Made by a program: the position numbers and the translations under genes. Positions 34,335 to 45,642 of a DNA stretch of 64,000 nucleotides are shown here, in pieces. The DNA is taken from the NCBI RefSeq assembly GCF_001625195.1, contig NC_054390.1, positions 3,806,027-3,870,026 on the forward strand, in the 5' to 3' direction. Within the stretch, counting starts at the first letter, position 1; each line of letters opens with the position of its first letter. The stretch comes from Drechmeria coniospora (lineage: Eukaryota; Ascomycota; Sordariomycetes; Hypocreales; Ophiocordycipitaceae). A model generated the notes under the pieces. The model was not told the DNA's origin and ran no database searches. It was given only the letters and a program-made list of their open reading frames with translations.

Positions 34335-35106
34335 GCTGAAGGCCGACGAATCACGCCTCGCATCATCTGACCACTTGTTGGGCTTGCAATCGTCTACCCT
34401 GAGAGGCAAATAGTTGCAGGGGAGGAAGGGAAACGGATGGCCGAGGTGTTGGGGTCCGAAGGGGGGAGAACGTGGCAGCACATGATGGAAGCCGCCGCTT
34501 GGGGGTTGTGCATTATTAATCGTGCCGGCTTCCCATATGCGGGGCCGGAGACTCGGTAAAAATAAGTGGATCCCCGATGGTTGCCGAGCCGAAGGTTCGC
34601 AGTCGTTCGCCGTTGGCGCCGCTCGACCGGCCCGACGAGCACAACAACACTTCTGGTCTGTCCCGGCCCAGTACGATGCGACACGGTCCGGCACAAGCTG
34701 CCGTGGGAATTTAGGAGGCGGCAAAAAAGCAACCGACGGACACGAGATTCAAATCAACGTCCGCATGGGTATCGCAGGACCATGTACTCCTCTGTACAGC
34801 AGCACATCGACATGTCTGAACTGAAGCCGCCGATGAATGCAAATTGCTTGGTGGATTCCCATGATGAGATGGAGGCTACAATGTAGGTGGCCGCAAGGAC
34901 GTACCAACTTTGATATCGACTTGCCTCGTCCGAAAATAAGAAGGTGAAGACAAAGAGCTGAGCGATAACAAACTCGCCATCATGAACGTTCATTCTTCAT
35001 TCGTGGATGGGGAAACACTCAAGACAAGATGACGACGATTCATTCCTCATTCAACGATAGATGACAAAGCTGGACAAGAAGGTCGTGAGGATTCATTCCT
35101 CGTTCA
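34335..35106. other. Spacer
   Basis: The promoter of the FrnE-like gene, then about 500 bp with no coding signal. CATTCATTCCTCATTC-type short repeats occur near the 3' end of the next gene (about 34990-35105). Nothing else is seen. Confidence 0.45.
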
Positions 35107-35718
35107 TCAAACACAGACGCCCGGACAATCGGCGCCCCCGCTCGCGGGATTGCAGTTGTCGCTCGGGTCGTCATAGCAAAACAGTCCCCGCGGACACTTC
35201 TTGCCCGTGATCCCACCGCAGGTCGCGAGCTTCTTCGGGAGGCAGATGCTCGACCCGGAGGGCGTCCTCGGGTCGGTCCGGCACTCGTAGTTGGGCCGGA
35301 CGCACCTCGGCGCCCGAGGGTTGCTGCTGCCGCATTGCCGGTAGCGGTTGCGGTAGACGCATTTTCCGGTGCAGCGGCTGGGGATCCAGCACCTGGCAAA
35401 GTTTGGCTTGCAGGCTTGGTCGGTCGGGCACGGGTCCTGCCTGAAGCCGCAAGTGCGCGTTGCCGTCTGCACCGCCGTCTCCGAGTCCGTGGCCGAAGGG
35501 GACTCTGCCGGTGGTGTCGTGGCCGGTGTTGTCCCTGCCGGAGGCGTCCCGGCCGGTGTTGTCTCCGGCGGTGGTGTCTCCAGTGGTGGCGAGTGCATGT
35601 GCGACCCTGTTTCCGTCGTGAGTGAGCCCGTCTCCAACTCCGAGTCTCCCTCGGACTCTGCGAGGCTCAGGTTGGCGAAGCCGAGGGCGACGAGGGTGAC
35701 GATGCGGCTGAACAACAT
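35107..35718 (-). CDS. Secreted protein: Thr/Pro linker plus 16-cysteine domain
   Basis: A single exon of 203 residues. A clear signal peptide (MLFSRIVTLVALGFANLSLA) is followed by an acidic stretch, then a Pro/Thr repeat linker (ETPPPETTPAGTPPAGTTPA, about residues 49-75) that is a likely O-glycosylation site. The C-terminal half holds 16 Cys, enough for eight disulfides, in two blocks: CPTDQAC...CTGKC...C, and a last module TCGG-x3-G-x2-CPRGLFCYDDPSDNC...GGADCPGVCV, a pattern I recognise from many ascomycete secreted proteins. The ATG at 35718 starts the signal peptide, and a TATA box lies 159 bp upstream. The build suggests a wall-associated or extracellular protein; function and host role are unknown. 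Confidence 0.85.
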   Translation of the reverse strand: MLFSRIVTLVALGFANLSLAESEGDSELETGSLTTETGSHMHSPPLETPPPETTPAGTPPAGTTPATTPPAESPSATDSETAVQTATRTCGFRQDPCPTDQACKPNFARCWIPSRCTGKCVYRNRYRQCGSSNPRAPRCVRPNYECRTDPRTPSGSSICLPKKLATCGGITGKKCPRGLFCYDDPSDNCNPASGGADCPGVCV

Positions 35719-37678
35719 GGTGCTTTGCTTATCTTCCTTCGACGTCTGGTGTTGGCATATACGGCAGGTACAAGATCGAGCTTGGATTATTTCATATCTA
35801 GGAGACTCGACGTGAGAGCTTGGACTCTTGCGAGCATGGGTGACTCGGCGCATCGAAATTGGACGATGGAGTGAAATTTATAGTCGTCCTGGGCCCCATG
35901 GCCCCTTGGGTGCCCTGAGTTGGCATCGCACCGTGTAACCGACCCGTCCGTTTCACACGACAGGAAGAAAGCATGTATCTAATGGGAACGAGGTCGATCA
36001 GTCGATTCTAGCCATGGATCCAATATTCGAGCCTCCATCCGTCGCGCAAAACTCACCAATCGCACGCTTTGCCTCCTCCATCGCAGTGTTTCGACGGCCA
36101 TGCAGTGGGGTTTTCGGTGGACTGCCGCGTAAGACTCTAGCTGCTTGTCGGAATTGTTTTCGGGGGCGATCCTGTTTCTCTGGCGCCACAGGTGTAATAA
36201 CGTTAACGGCCGGTCCCCATGTTGCGGATGCAGCGTCGATCGAGTTAAGTCTTGTTTCATCACGCGGGGGAGGCGCTGGAGGCGGGCGGCGAATGGAGAC
36301 GGCACCAACCAAGAGCTCTTCCATTTGCTGTATCTGGAAATCTATCTGTCCATAGCAACGACGGCGGGTCGGAAAACTCCAGGAGGAGTTTCAGGGGCCA
36401 TTATGTGGCTGCAAGCTTTACCATGGCAGCGTCCCAGCCTTGGGCAGTGTGGGTGTGTTTTCGGTGCAGGTACAGAGGCAGCATGTGCTGTCGGCTAATG
36501 GCCATCATGAACTGACTGACACGTGTGATTTGGATCCTGGCATCGGCGAGGTGGCCTCTGGGAAGTGTCACGACGGATACTTGGGATATGGAACCCTGGA
36601 ATCTGGGAAGTGGCCTCTTGGGAGCGGCATCTGGGGAGCGGCATGACTGATGCTTGGAAGTTGGACCTTGGAATCTGGAATATAAAATCCGGGAACTGGC
36701 ACCTAGGAACAGACTGGCCTCTGGGAACGGACGGGCATCTGGCATTGGTGTCGAGTCGACAACGGTTGATTCCATCACGCCTCGCGCTCGCTGTCCTCGG
36801 CAACGCCAACCCGTCGTATTCTCCGCCCACTCGTATTCATCCTTTCTCACTTCACCATTCATCCCCGCCACGTATTCGGCGACCTGCTCGTATCGTCTTC
36901 CCCTTGTTGGCAAGCAAAGGCACGTGGGTCCCAACTCGGTCCCAACGGCCGGCGTCTGTGGAGCCCGACGCCGGGACTCTCCGTCGGTCCCCGACAGTTT
37001 CTCCATGTGGCAGTACGTTTCCGGCCATGCAATCTTGCATCTGCCGCGCATGACAGGAACATAACATTGCACGCCTTCCACTGGTGACCAACTGGTCGTA
37101 CCATTGATCGAACACTCACCAGCCGACGGGTGCCCATCTCGATCGAGTCCGGCTTGTTGGACTCGGGTCCGTCGATAGCTGCATCTCTGCGGCACCAGCA
37201 ATCACGACAACGGCCAGACGGCGTGGGTTGATTCGCTTTGGCTCCATACACTTGGATCGCGCAACGACACTTGGCCAACATGCACGTTGGCGGAACGCGT
37301 ACTGTTCTCTCCTTTGACCTTTGAATTAAAAATTACGTCATGTGCTCTGCACAATCGTATGGTAACTACATGTTGTACTTACTCTTTCTTACTTGGTCTT
37401 TGCGTGTCGCCGATAGCTGATGCGTGATCCGAATCCATCGGATTCCATCCACACTACCATCACATCACCATCATCGGTTCGTCAGCTGATGCCGGCCCCT
37501 CGACGACTGCCTCCGCTGCTCGCTCGGAGCTCCTTTCCTCCTCGGCGGCTGCCCTCGGTGGGGTTGGAGGCCTCCTGCTTTCGCTATGCAAACGAATGAC
37601 TGATACTCCCCCCCGACCCCGACCCTCGGCCCACGCATCTCTTTCCTTCCCGGCGTCGGCCTCGGCGCCAGGCTGGCC
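35719..37678. other. Spacer with degenerate GA-rich repeats
   Basis: Contains the promoter of the secreted Cys-rich gene (TATA at 35877-35882). A degenerate repeat zone lies at about 36540-36740, with recurring CTGGGAA, TTGGGA and GGAAT words. Many overlapping random frames follow (for example 36401-37201 minus). The last 200 bp are probably the aquaporin 3' UTR. No gene is supported. Confidence 0.45.
35877..35882 (-). promoter_or_regulatory. TATA box of the secreted 16-Cys protein gene
   Basis: TATAAA on the minus strand (in GACTATAAATTTC), 159 bp upstream of the ATG at 35718. Confidence 0.5.
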
Positions 37679-38909
37679 TTACTTTTTCGAAGCGGCGCCT
37701 TCCGCTCTGTCGGCGGCGGGGGCGGCGCTGCTCTGATTCTCGGCCGACGCGCGATCGACGGTGCTCGGCGAGCTCTCGCTCGGCCCGGCATCCGAGTTGC
37801 TCGGCCCATCTGCTGACGTCGTCGTCTCCCTCCGTCCCATGTCGGGCGCCGTCGGTGACGCAAGTGTCGTCACGTCGCTCGGCATCGAACGGTGGCCGTT
37901 CGGCTTCCGCGCGGCGTTGCCCGGCCCGACGTGGACAATCTTGGCCCTGTTACCCTTCTCGACGTCGTCGGCCGCGTCCTGACCCGGGTTGGCGGTCGCG
38001 TAGTCGAGCCACTTGAGCAGGCTGTAGGCGCCCCAGGCCAGGAAGGAGCCCATGAAGGGCCCGACCCAGTAGATCCACTGGTAGGTGGTGAAGTCCCCGG
38101 TGACGACGCAGGGGCCAAATGACCGGGCAGGATTGATGCCGGTGCCGGTGAAGTTGGTGCCGCAGAGGTGAGCGATGAAGACCGCGATGCCGATGCCGAT
38201 CGGGGCCAGGAACGTCGCTCGGTGCTTCTCGACGGCGAGGAAGTAGACGGTCAGCACGAGCTGCGAGGTGAGGAACATCTCGATGAAGAGACCGCGGACG
38301 ACGCTCGTCCCGTTGGAGAGCGTGTCGGCGACGAGGAGGGGACCCGGCAGGAGCCCGTCAGCGACGGCGGCGGCGGCGATGCCCGCGACAATCTGCGTCA
38401 CGAAGATTACGATGGCCCGGACGGGCTTGCAGGCGCGAACCAGGGCGAGGCCGAGCGTCACCTGTCGTCGCACCGACCGTCAGCATGTTTCCATCAACGA
38501 AGGGGCGGGCAAGGTGGGAGGGGTGGGTTCGAGGGGAGCAGCTCGATGCAACGTTCGCATCGAGTCCGTCTCCCGCCTCGGTTGTACGTACGGCTGGGTT
38601 GAACATGCCGCCGGTGACGCGGAAGAAGATCCACACATTGACGGCGACGGACGAGCCAAAGGACGAGGCGATGTAGAGCAGCGTGGCCGGGAACAAGGGC
38701 GCGTCCGTGTTGCCCGGGTAGTTTTGGTCCAGCGCCGCCTGGGTGCCGATGAAGGCGAGGAGCAGGAACATGAAGGTTCCGCAGAACTCGCCGACGATGA
38801 CGGTGAGGCCATTCCGGTAGGCGCTGGGGAGAACCTGATCCGCCTTGTTCGCCTTCACCTTCTTCCTCACGGCCAGGATGGACTTGAGGTGGAAATTTAT
38901 CTTTGGCAT
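37679..38909 (-). CDS. Aquaporin (MIP family, water-type)
   Basis: Two exons: 38909-38592 and 38461-37679, with a 130-bp intron (GTACGT...ACAG) inserted exactly after the first NPA codon triplet. The protein is 366 residues with six membrane helices. The two half-helix motifs are NPA at 104-106 and NPARS at 216-219. Ser rather than Asp after NPAR, His in AVFIAHLCG and the GTNFTGTGINPARSFG signature point to an orthodox water channel rather than an aquaglyceroporin. The C-terminal 100 or so residues are an unusually long hydrophilic Ser/Ala/Thr-rich tail, probably cytosolic and possibly regulatory. The N-terminal tail is basic. Membrane location (plasma membrane or vacuole) cannot be told. Confidence 0.92.
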
Positions 38910-40610
38910 GGTCGATGGAGTGCCTGGCCGGCTGCCTTTTTTTTTCTATCCTGTTGTCCTCTTGGAAGCGAGTCGAGAGTGTTGCGATGGAGAGAGACGA
39001 GCAGGTGGTTGCGCGATGCGGAAAGGGTCTCGGACGTGTGTGACCAGGGTTTCGAGGAAGCGGTAGATATACTTTATGAGCTATCGATCAGCTCCCGAAG
39101 GCCCCCGGCAATTTGGTAGGAATAGCCTTCAGCTGGGTATCCGGAAGCGTACTAGGATTCTTGGGGAGGCGCCGTTGGCGTGCAAGCCTCCGACGCATCA
39201 CTTTTTGCCCAGAATGGCTTGCCAGTCTGCCGAAGGCATCCCGGTCCGCCCCCGGCGCTGTCTGGTTTCGTCGTCTGCTCCGACGGCGGGAAAGGTTGAG
39301 CAGGACGGCGGCATCGAGCTGGCTCGTGGATGGTGGATGGGATCTGACGTCAGACACCGGCGCGAGTGTCGTCAAGCGTCAGGATTCGAGCGTCGAGCGT
39401 CGATCGTCGAGCGGACCATGTCCTTGACCACGGCTTCGAGCGACCACGGCGGTGGGCCCCAGGGATGAGGAGGTTCTCGGCCAGCGAGCAACGAGTGCTA
39501 TCGATGAATAGTTTCCAGCGGAGGCTCCCATCACCTGGAGTGGTTCCCCTTCCCCCCCTCCCCCCCCCCCCCCTCCCTGTCGACTCCATCATGGATGGCA
39601 GCTCCCCTCGACACTGACGGGGCCGCGGCCGAGGCTTAAGCGGAGGGCATCGTGGGAGCAATCGGCCTCTCATCTTTGTCGGACCGCTGCTTCCTTCCCA
39701 CTGCGGCTTGGGCGTCGACTCCGAAAAATCCGACGATGAGCGGCGGCCAAGATCTGCTTCATCCACGCCACCAAGCCGTGCTGGAGGAGGTGGTGGTGCC
39801 AGGCTAACGCTGGAAGCAAAGTATGGTGCCTTGCCCGTGCGGCACCCGTTGCGGCCGACCGTTCCTTTCTCCATCCGGCTGCTCGTTAGGCAGCCGCTGG
39901 TGACCCTCGTCCGTGCCTCGCCTGTCCCACGGGGCCGCTGCGTTCCACACGCGAGCTTGGCGTCGATTCGACCGAACGGCCAGGGCGCAACGGCCAGGTT
40001 GGCAGGTCTACCCCAAAGTCAATTTTCAGCCCGGCCAGCATGGTCGGTGGGAGGCTTGAATTCTAAAGGGTGCAGAGGCTGCGGGCCAACAGCCGCTCTC
40101 CTTTTCGAGTGCCATTCCGGCCGACGACGATTGGAGGGCGGCCCGGCTGGCATGGGCACATGCTGTCCTGCGGGGGGCTCGTTCATGACTTGGACGAGTC
40201 GTGCGGGCGTGGGACGGTTGAATCGAAGCGAAGAGGAGCCGTCCGAGCGGACGACGCCACCGCGGGCGAAGTTGATGCTTTCATGGGCCGGCATGCCACT
40301 TGGGGAGGTCAAGGGAGGTCGAGGGAGTGTCGAGGAAGGATTCGATCCAATCAAGTGGGAGGGCCAGGGTCGACTCGACGGCAAGCCTCCCTTGCGCCGT
40401 CATCGATTTCTGAACGGCAGGGCGAACGGGGAAAGGGTGGGCGGGCGGTTGCGCTGGAGTCGAGGGAACCGGCCGTGGGAGTCGAGTGAAACAGACGACG
40501 AATGACGGCAATGCATCGCCCGTAGACGAGCATCGGATGGAGGGGGTGAGGGCGGCAAGGACAGCGTGTGCAGCAGGCGGCGTGTGAGGTCACGGGGCGG
40601 TGGCGGCCCT
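38910..40610. other. Aquaporin upstream region and GC-rich spacer
   Basis: A pyrimidine-rich promoter (38930-38960), then GC-rich sequence with a C run of 14 at 39560-39573 and an adjacent CT-rich tract. The plus-strand frame at 39708-40505 (about 265 codons) overlaps others on both strands, has atypical Arg/Pro/Gly-rich composition and shows no motif. No gene is supported. Confidence 0.4.
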
Positions 40611-42850
40611 TGCCGGATGCAGCACCGTACAGTAAGTATACCGCCGCAGACACTGTACAGCGCACCGGCAGCACAAGTTCGACGCAGCATTACGGCAGTA
40701 ATTACGAGCACAGCGTGGCTACAAGTATGGGTGCCTGAGGTGCACAGCAATCGGCCCTCATCCATCCAGTGTCGGCTCAACCGCAAGCAATAAGTAAATA
40801 AGTAAGTGTACACACAAGAGCTTGCTTGCACTTGCAAACAAGCACACTTGCACCCATAGCACCCCGTTCATGTACATGCACTTGGTACTCGAACGGTAGA
40901 TTTACTACCGTAAAAACACATGCAAGTACACCTGCTCCGCACATACTGTGCCGTGTTCGCGCTGCTCCTACTTGACGAAGGTGGCGGGCGGCCACTCCGT
41001 ACTCGTATTCGGCATCACAAGTGTCCGGGTACTCGGTGCTTGCAACGCGGACAAACATGTACTTGTAGGATGTATCTGGAAAACATATTCATACCATCGT
41101 ATGGTCCGTCGTGGCAAACGAGCACCACAGTGCGGCGTCAGAGGCCAACGTGATGTGGATGATAGGCGTCGTTGGCGGGGCAAGGCGACCGTGTCCAAAC
41201 GACGTGGGCTCGTCGGCCTAATGATAAGCCGCAGCGTTTAGCCAAAGCCCATCCTGATTTTTCCACAGTATGGGTTCATGGTTGCCATTCGTCGGGAGTG
41301 CCGTGACTCGATGCTGCGTGCGCAGCGGTGGCCACTATTACTTCATTTCGGACGTTGGCGACGGGGACAGGGAGGGATGCGATGGGCGCTGCGACGCAAG
41401 CGAGTACAGGTACAGTAGTGTGGCAACGGTGTCGATTCAGTGTGTACTTACCCACCTACCTAGTAAATTCCTACTAAGGTAAGGTACCTTTAGTACTAGG
41501 TACTAGTACGGAGTACCTAGTGGTGACTGTACCCCTCAGCTCGCCACCTGAAAGTACGGCGTACCTCGATGGATGAGTTCATTCGTGCCACTACGGCGGC
41601 AGTAAGGGCACCGAAGTACAAGGGCAACCATCTGGTGTCAGTAATTCGTGGCAAGTACGGGCACCTTTCAGTTCCCACACCTACACTACTCGTACAGCCT
41701 ACAGGGCACTACGAATACTAGTATACTGTGCAATTGCGCCGGAGTCGGTTCCGAGCTGGTGATGTTCATTCGCATCGTGCTGCGCTCAGTAACAGCTAGG
41801 CTCGTTCGTGGGTTCGCAGTTCTGACTTGCACTAGCAAACAAGCCCACAACCACCCCACGAGTGCTGCAAGTACTGTAAGTACAGGGGTCCAAGGACAGT
41901 ACTCTGCACCTAGTCATTTAAATTAGTCCAAGCCATGTACAACTACATGTACAGCACTGCGCAGGTGTTAAGTTACAGCACAGCGCTCCGTATGTACTTA
42001 CTGTACTAGGTACCTAGTAGATGTCTGCGGTACGTGCGGATACACCTGCAGTGCATCGGTACCCGGGAACCACACTTACAGTACATGTACTGTAACTACT
42101 AGGTACTAACCTAGTAATTACCTACAGTAGTAATACCTATTAGTTACTACTTACACCCAAGTAGGAGCGTACAGTACAAGCACAAGCGGGTACATTCCAC
42201 CCGCACTACAAGTACGGAGTACTCTGTACACAAAGAACCGTATGGGTACGCCCAGGTACTCCAAAGTACGAGGAGCAATCGTACCTGGTACACCGCGGTG
42301 TGTGAATGTACGCACTTGAGTTAGCGAGTACATACATGTAGGTAGGTGTGTTCATACCGCTCCTCAGGACTGGCATGTACGCGCGGTTGGTTGGGTGATG
42401 CGTTCTAGACGGAGCACTCATGTCCTACTTGAGCATGGTACCAGCATTACTTGAGTATATGTACCAAGCACTTGTGCACGCACAAGCTTGTGCACGCACA
42501 CGCACAAAGGCCGGCTACCAGGTTCTTGAACATGGACCCCGTGAGCCTGCCCTCCGCCTCCGACACCTACTTGGTTGCCTCTACCAACATTCAGCACAAA
42601 CCCTCACGAAATGCACAGCTAGAGAGGGGTACTCGCCATGTGCCTGAACAGTGCAGGTTCATCTGTCTGGAAGGAATAGTCTCGGCAGCCAGGCGATGGT
42701 GATGATTTGCAGCGTCTCCTGCCCCGTACCTCGCAGGTATCGGGTACCTCGAGTCGTTGTACTTGCGTGCTTGTAGGTGTACTTGCAGGTACCGTGCTGC
42801 CTGCACATGCGCAGGTACACCTACAGTATGTAAGTAATACATGGTCGTCC
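40611..42850. repeat. GTAC-rich intergenic blocks
   Basis: Dense GTAC-word sequence at about 40620-41060, 41400-42480 and 42720-42850, separated by short plainer stretches. TACTAGGTACTTAG-like and GTACTCTGTAC words are added to the usual TACTCCGTAC set. No coding signal is visible. Confidence 0.6.
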
Positions 42851-44340
42851 TTCACGAACCAGCCATTCTTGGTTAGCGCATGCGGCGTGGGGCGGCGGAA
42901 GACGGCCGACCCGACCGGATCGATGCTCGTCCCAGCCGCCTTCGTCCATGGCCGTGCCGATCAGCTGGCCAAGGTCGCCAATGGGGACGGTTACGGACGC
43001 CGCCAAGGCCAGCAAAGTCTTGGACGAGCCCATCTTGGTTCCTACGCACATGCGCATGCATGAAGCGCATGGCCACATGCACCTGCTGGCCGTTAGGGTT
43101 ACGTACTTGCAGACATGCTCCGCCGTTACGCTGCAGGTGTCGCCGCATCGTGCATCGCATGCATGCCTGCATGCGATCCAGATCGACCGTCGTACGCTTC
43201 GGCCGATGCACCCATGGCCGTGACTGTGCCCGCATGCGGCAGGCGGCAGGCGTGATGCGGCTTGGCGGCTGTCATGATTCGAATCCTTCTCTCGTTTCTT
43301 CTGGAACCATGCCGACATCGGGCGCGCGACGGTCCCGAGTCGTCATGCTGCTTATTGGCATCCTCGGCCACCCACCTGACGCGACGTCTGGCGGCCGACA
43401 TTGGACTGGCAGTATCGTCGTCGTCGTCCGTCCGTCGTCTTATTCTGCTTCTTCGGACCCGTCGTCTGGCCAGTACGGCGTCGTCCAAGTCGAGCTGGTT
43501 CGTGTGACGGCACATGGCGGTAGTTTCCTTCGGTTCCATTGCCGCACCGACGAGGGAGAGCTTCCGACGCCATGCGGTTGCGTGGGCCCGCGTTCGCTGA
43601 CGGACGGCGACGGGACCATGGCGGCGGTGTCGGCGGGTGGCCTTGCGTCACCGTCCCCGATGCGGTCAATAATTTGTGGCCGGGAAGCAGGGCCGACGCA
43701 ACCAGTCTTCGCCACGGCAGAGCGGTGCCTCGACCTCTGCACCCACCGAGGTTCGGACGACAACGAGTCGTCCCCTGCGATCCGGTACCTGTCAAGTGCC
43801 GGCGCGCCCACCGGCAATCGAGCAGCCAAGGTCAACTGTGCCGGAAGCCACCCGACCCGAGGCCGCAACCGGAGCCTGGGCTCGACCAGGGAGCCACAGC
43901 CCAAGAACCCGGTAGCGCTGTGCGTTCGAGAACGGCCCGAGACAAATCGCACTGGCCAAGTGTCGGAAGCCAGGTGTCCGTGATCCCGGATCCCTGCACG
44001 CGGACGACGGCCGGCACGCTGGTGGACGGAGCGGCGCACCCGCACGATGCTGCAAGGACTCCCAGGGGCTTCGACCGAAGTTGAGTTGGCGTGAGCATCA
44101 TGGCGAGACGTTCCTTTCGTCTCCCTACTTCGCACCACGTGCGCGTAGGTGTATGGATAGGAAGAGGCAATGATTCATGCTGCCATGGCATCCTGGGCCG
44201 GCCTGTCTGTCTGTCACTGCGATGAATGGTCGATCGAGGCAGCAAGCTGGCCTGTCCAAGTCTGCGTGTGCACGTGCCCGAACATTATCTGTATATCTGC
44301 TTAGTAAGCAAATACCTGCACATGCAGATGCCCACGACAC
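42851..44340. other. GC-rich island without recognisable gene
   Basis: An island of about 1.5 kb between GTAC blocks. The longest frame is 42880-43983 (plus, 367 codons), but frames of 181 and 232 codons overlap it (43539-44084 plus and 43440-44138 minus). Its translation is Arg/Ser/Pro-rich without motif, domain-like periodicity or signal peptide. I regard it as non-coding or as a relic. Confidence 0.35.
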
Positions 44341-44393
44341 GCACCCAAGTACATACTACTGTATACTCTCCACGACGTGTAACGCAAACGTCT

Positions 44394-44595
44394 GATATCT
44401 TTGCCTTTTTTTCATCTTCTTCAAATGCCAACAGATTTCTTTGCCCTTTTTTTAATCATATTCTTCGAATGCCAACTGCTCTTGACATATAGCACAAACG
44501 TCTGCCGTTCTAGATTTCTTTGCCCATTTTATTATCATCTTCGAATGCCAACAGATTTCTTTGCCCTTTTTTTATCTTATTCTTCGAATGCCAAC
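44394..44595. repeat. About 41-bp tandem repeat, four diverged copies
   Basis: Four copies of a unit beginning GATTTCTTTGCCC, continuing through a T-rich tract and ending TTCGAATGCCAACA: 44394-44433, 44434-44476, 44513-44553 and 44554-44595. A 36-bp spacer separates copies two and three and carries a second AAACGTCTG as found just before copy one. It is AT-rich, unlike its surroundings, and has no coding potential. Confidence 0.85.
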
Positions 44596-45642
44596 GGCCC
44601 CCTCTCCGACGACCTTGCCGCCTTCGACTGGGGATGGTATGACCAGGACGGAGTACGGATATGACTCGGTACATACCGCATTCCGCCGTGGCCGGTGGGA
44701 TTACGGACTTCTTGGCCTTGACCAGATGGAAGTACCTGGTACTTGATCGTGGTACCTTGTTGCTTGCTGAACGCAAGTACTGTATACTTGCATATGCGTT
44801 GCACCTTTGTGCCAAGGAAGCCAGTGATATGGTGCCATGATTCATTCACACTTGCAAGTTGTACTTAGTTGCACACGTACTTGGAAGTCGTACACTTACT
44901 TGCATTGCTCCGTACTGTACGGAGACTATCGATGGAATAGCTGAGTGGTAATGCGGGAAACGCACACTACGGCATCCTCGCAGGTGCAGCTACGTGGAAG
45001 CAAGTTGGTAATACGCGGCAGGCCCACCATCGCCCATGTCCTCCACCACTGCTCATCACCACGACGAGCTCGACGGTTGTCATCATCCCTACTCCGTATT
45101 CACCATCCAACTTCCCTGCTCGTGCCGTCGCCTCTTTGCCCTTTGCCGCCCTTATCCACGAGCCGCAACAAAAGCCGAAACAACGCATCGTACGAGCGGC
45201 CTTCATCGACCGAACCTCGACTGACCCTCCTTTCTCGTCTCATGCGCCCGCGCCCACGCCCTCTCGTGATTCAACGGCGCGCAGTCAAGGAAACACGGGG
45301 TCCTCGTTGCCCTGGGCGAGGAGGTGTGAAGCCAGCGGCACGGGCGACTGGGGCCAAAGCGGCCTCGGCTGCCACTTGTTTCGATCCACTGGTAATACCA
45401 AAGGGCCATCTTGGCACCCGCCTTCACGGGAACACCGACCCCGATGTGACTCCTCGTAGCATTTGTGTTTGGCCAAATTCTGCTTGGCTTTGCTCATTCA
45501 TGGCTACCTCGGCAATCGAAATGAATGCAAGCAATGACGTCGACGGGAGCGGCTCCAACGCCGACAAGTCATCAGGACGGGCCGGCAAGTAAATACTGGC
45601 CATGGTTCGTCATCTCGGCTCGACCAGGAATTCGTTCGTCTC
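44596..45642. other. GTAC block and GC-rich 3' flank of the Pac2-type gene
   Basis: A GTAC-rich block lies at about 44690-45020. A moderately GC-rich stretch follows, with an open frame at 44945-45592 that has no recognisable feature. The last part is probably the 3' UTR of the Pac2-type gene, which ends at 45643. Confidence 0.4.

Noticed and set aside
39708..40505. 265-codon plus-strand frame beyond the aquaporin gene
   Set aside because: No motif, overlaps frames on the other strand, and lies next to a long C/CT tract.
43255..43290. ATTCGAATCC, reminiscent of a tRNA T-loop
   Set aside because: No matching stem, A box or acceptor stem around it, so it is not a tRNA gene.
42880..43983. 367-codon plus-strand open frame
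   Set aside because: It lies in stop-poor GC-rich DNA overlapped by long frames on both strands, has Arg/Ser/Pro-rich composition and shows no motif, splice logic or homology that I can recognise.
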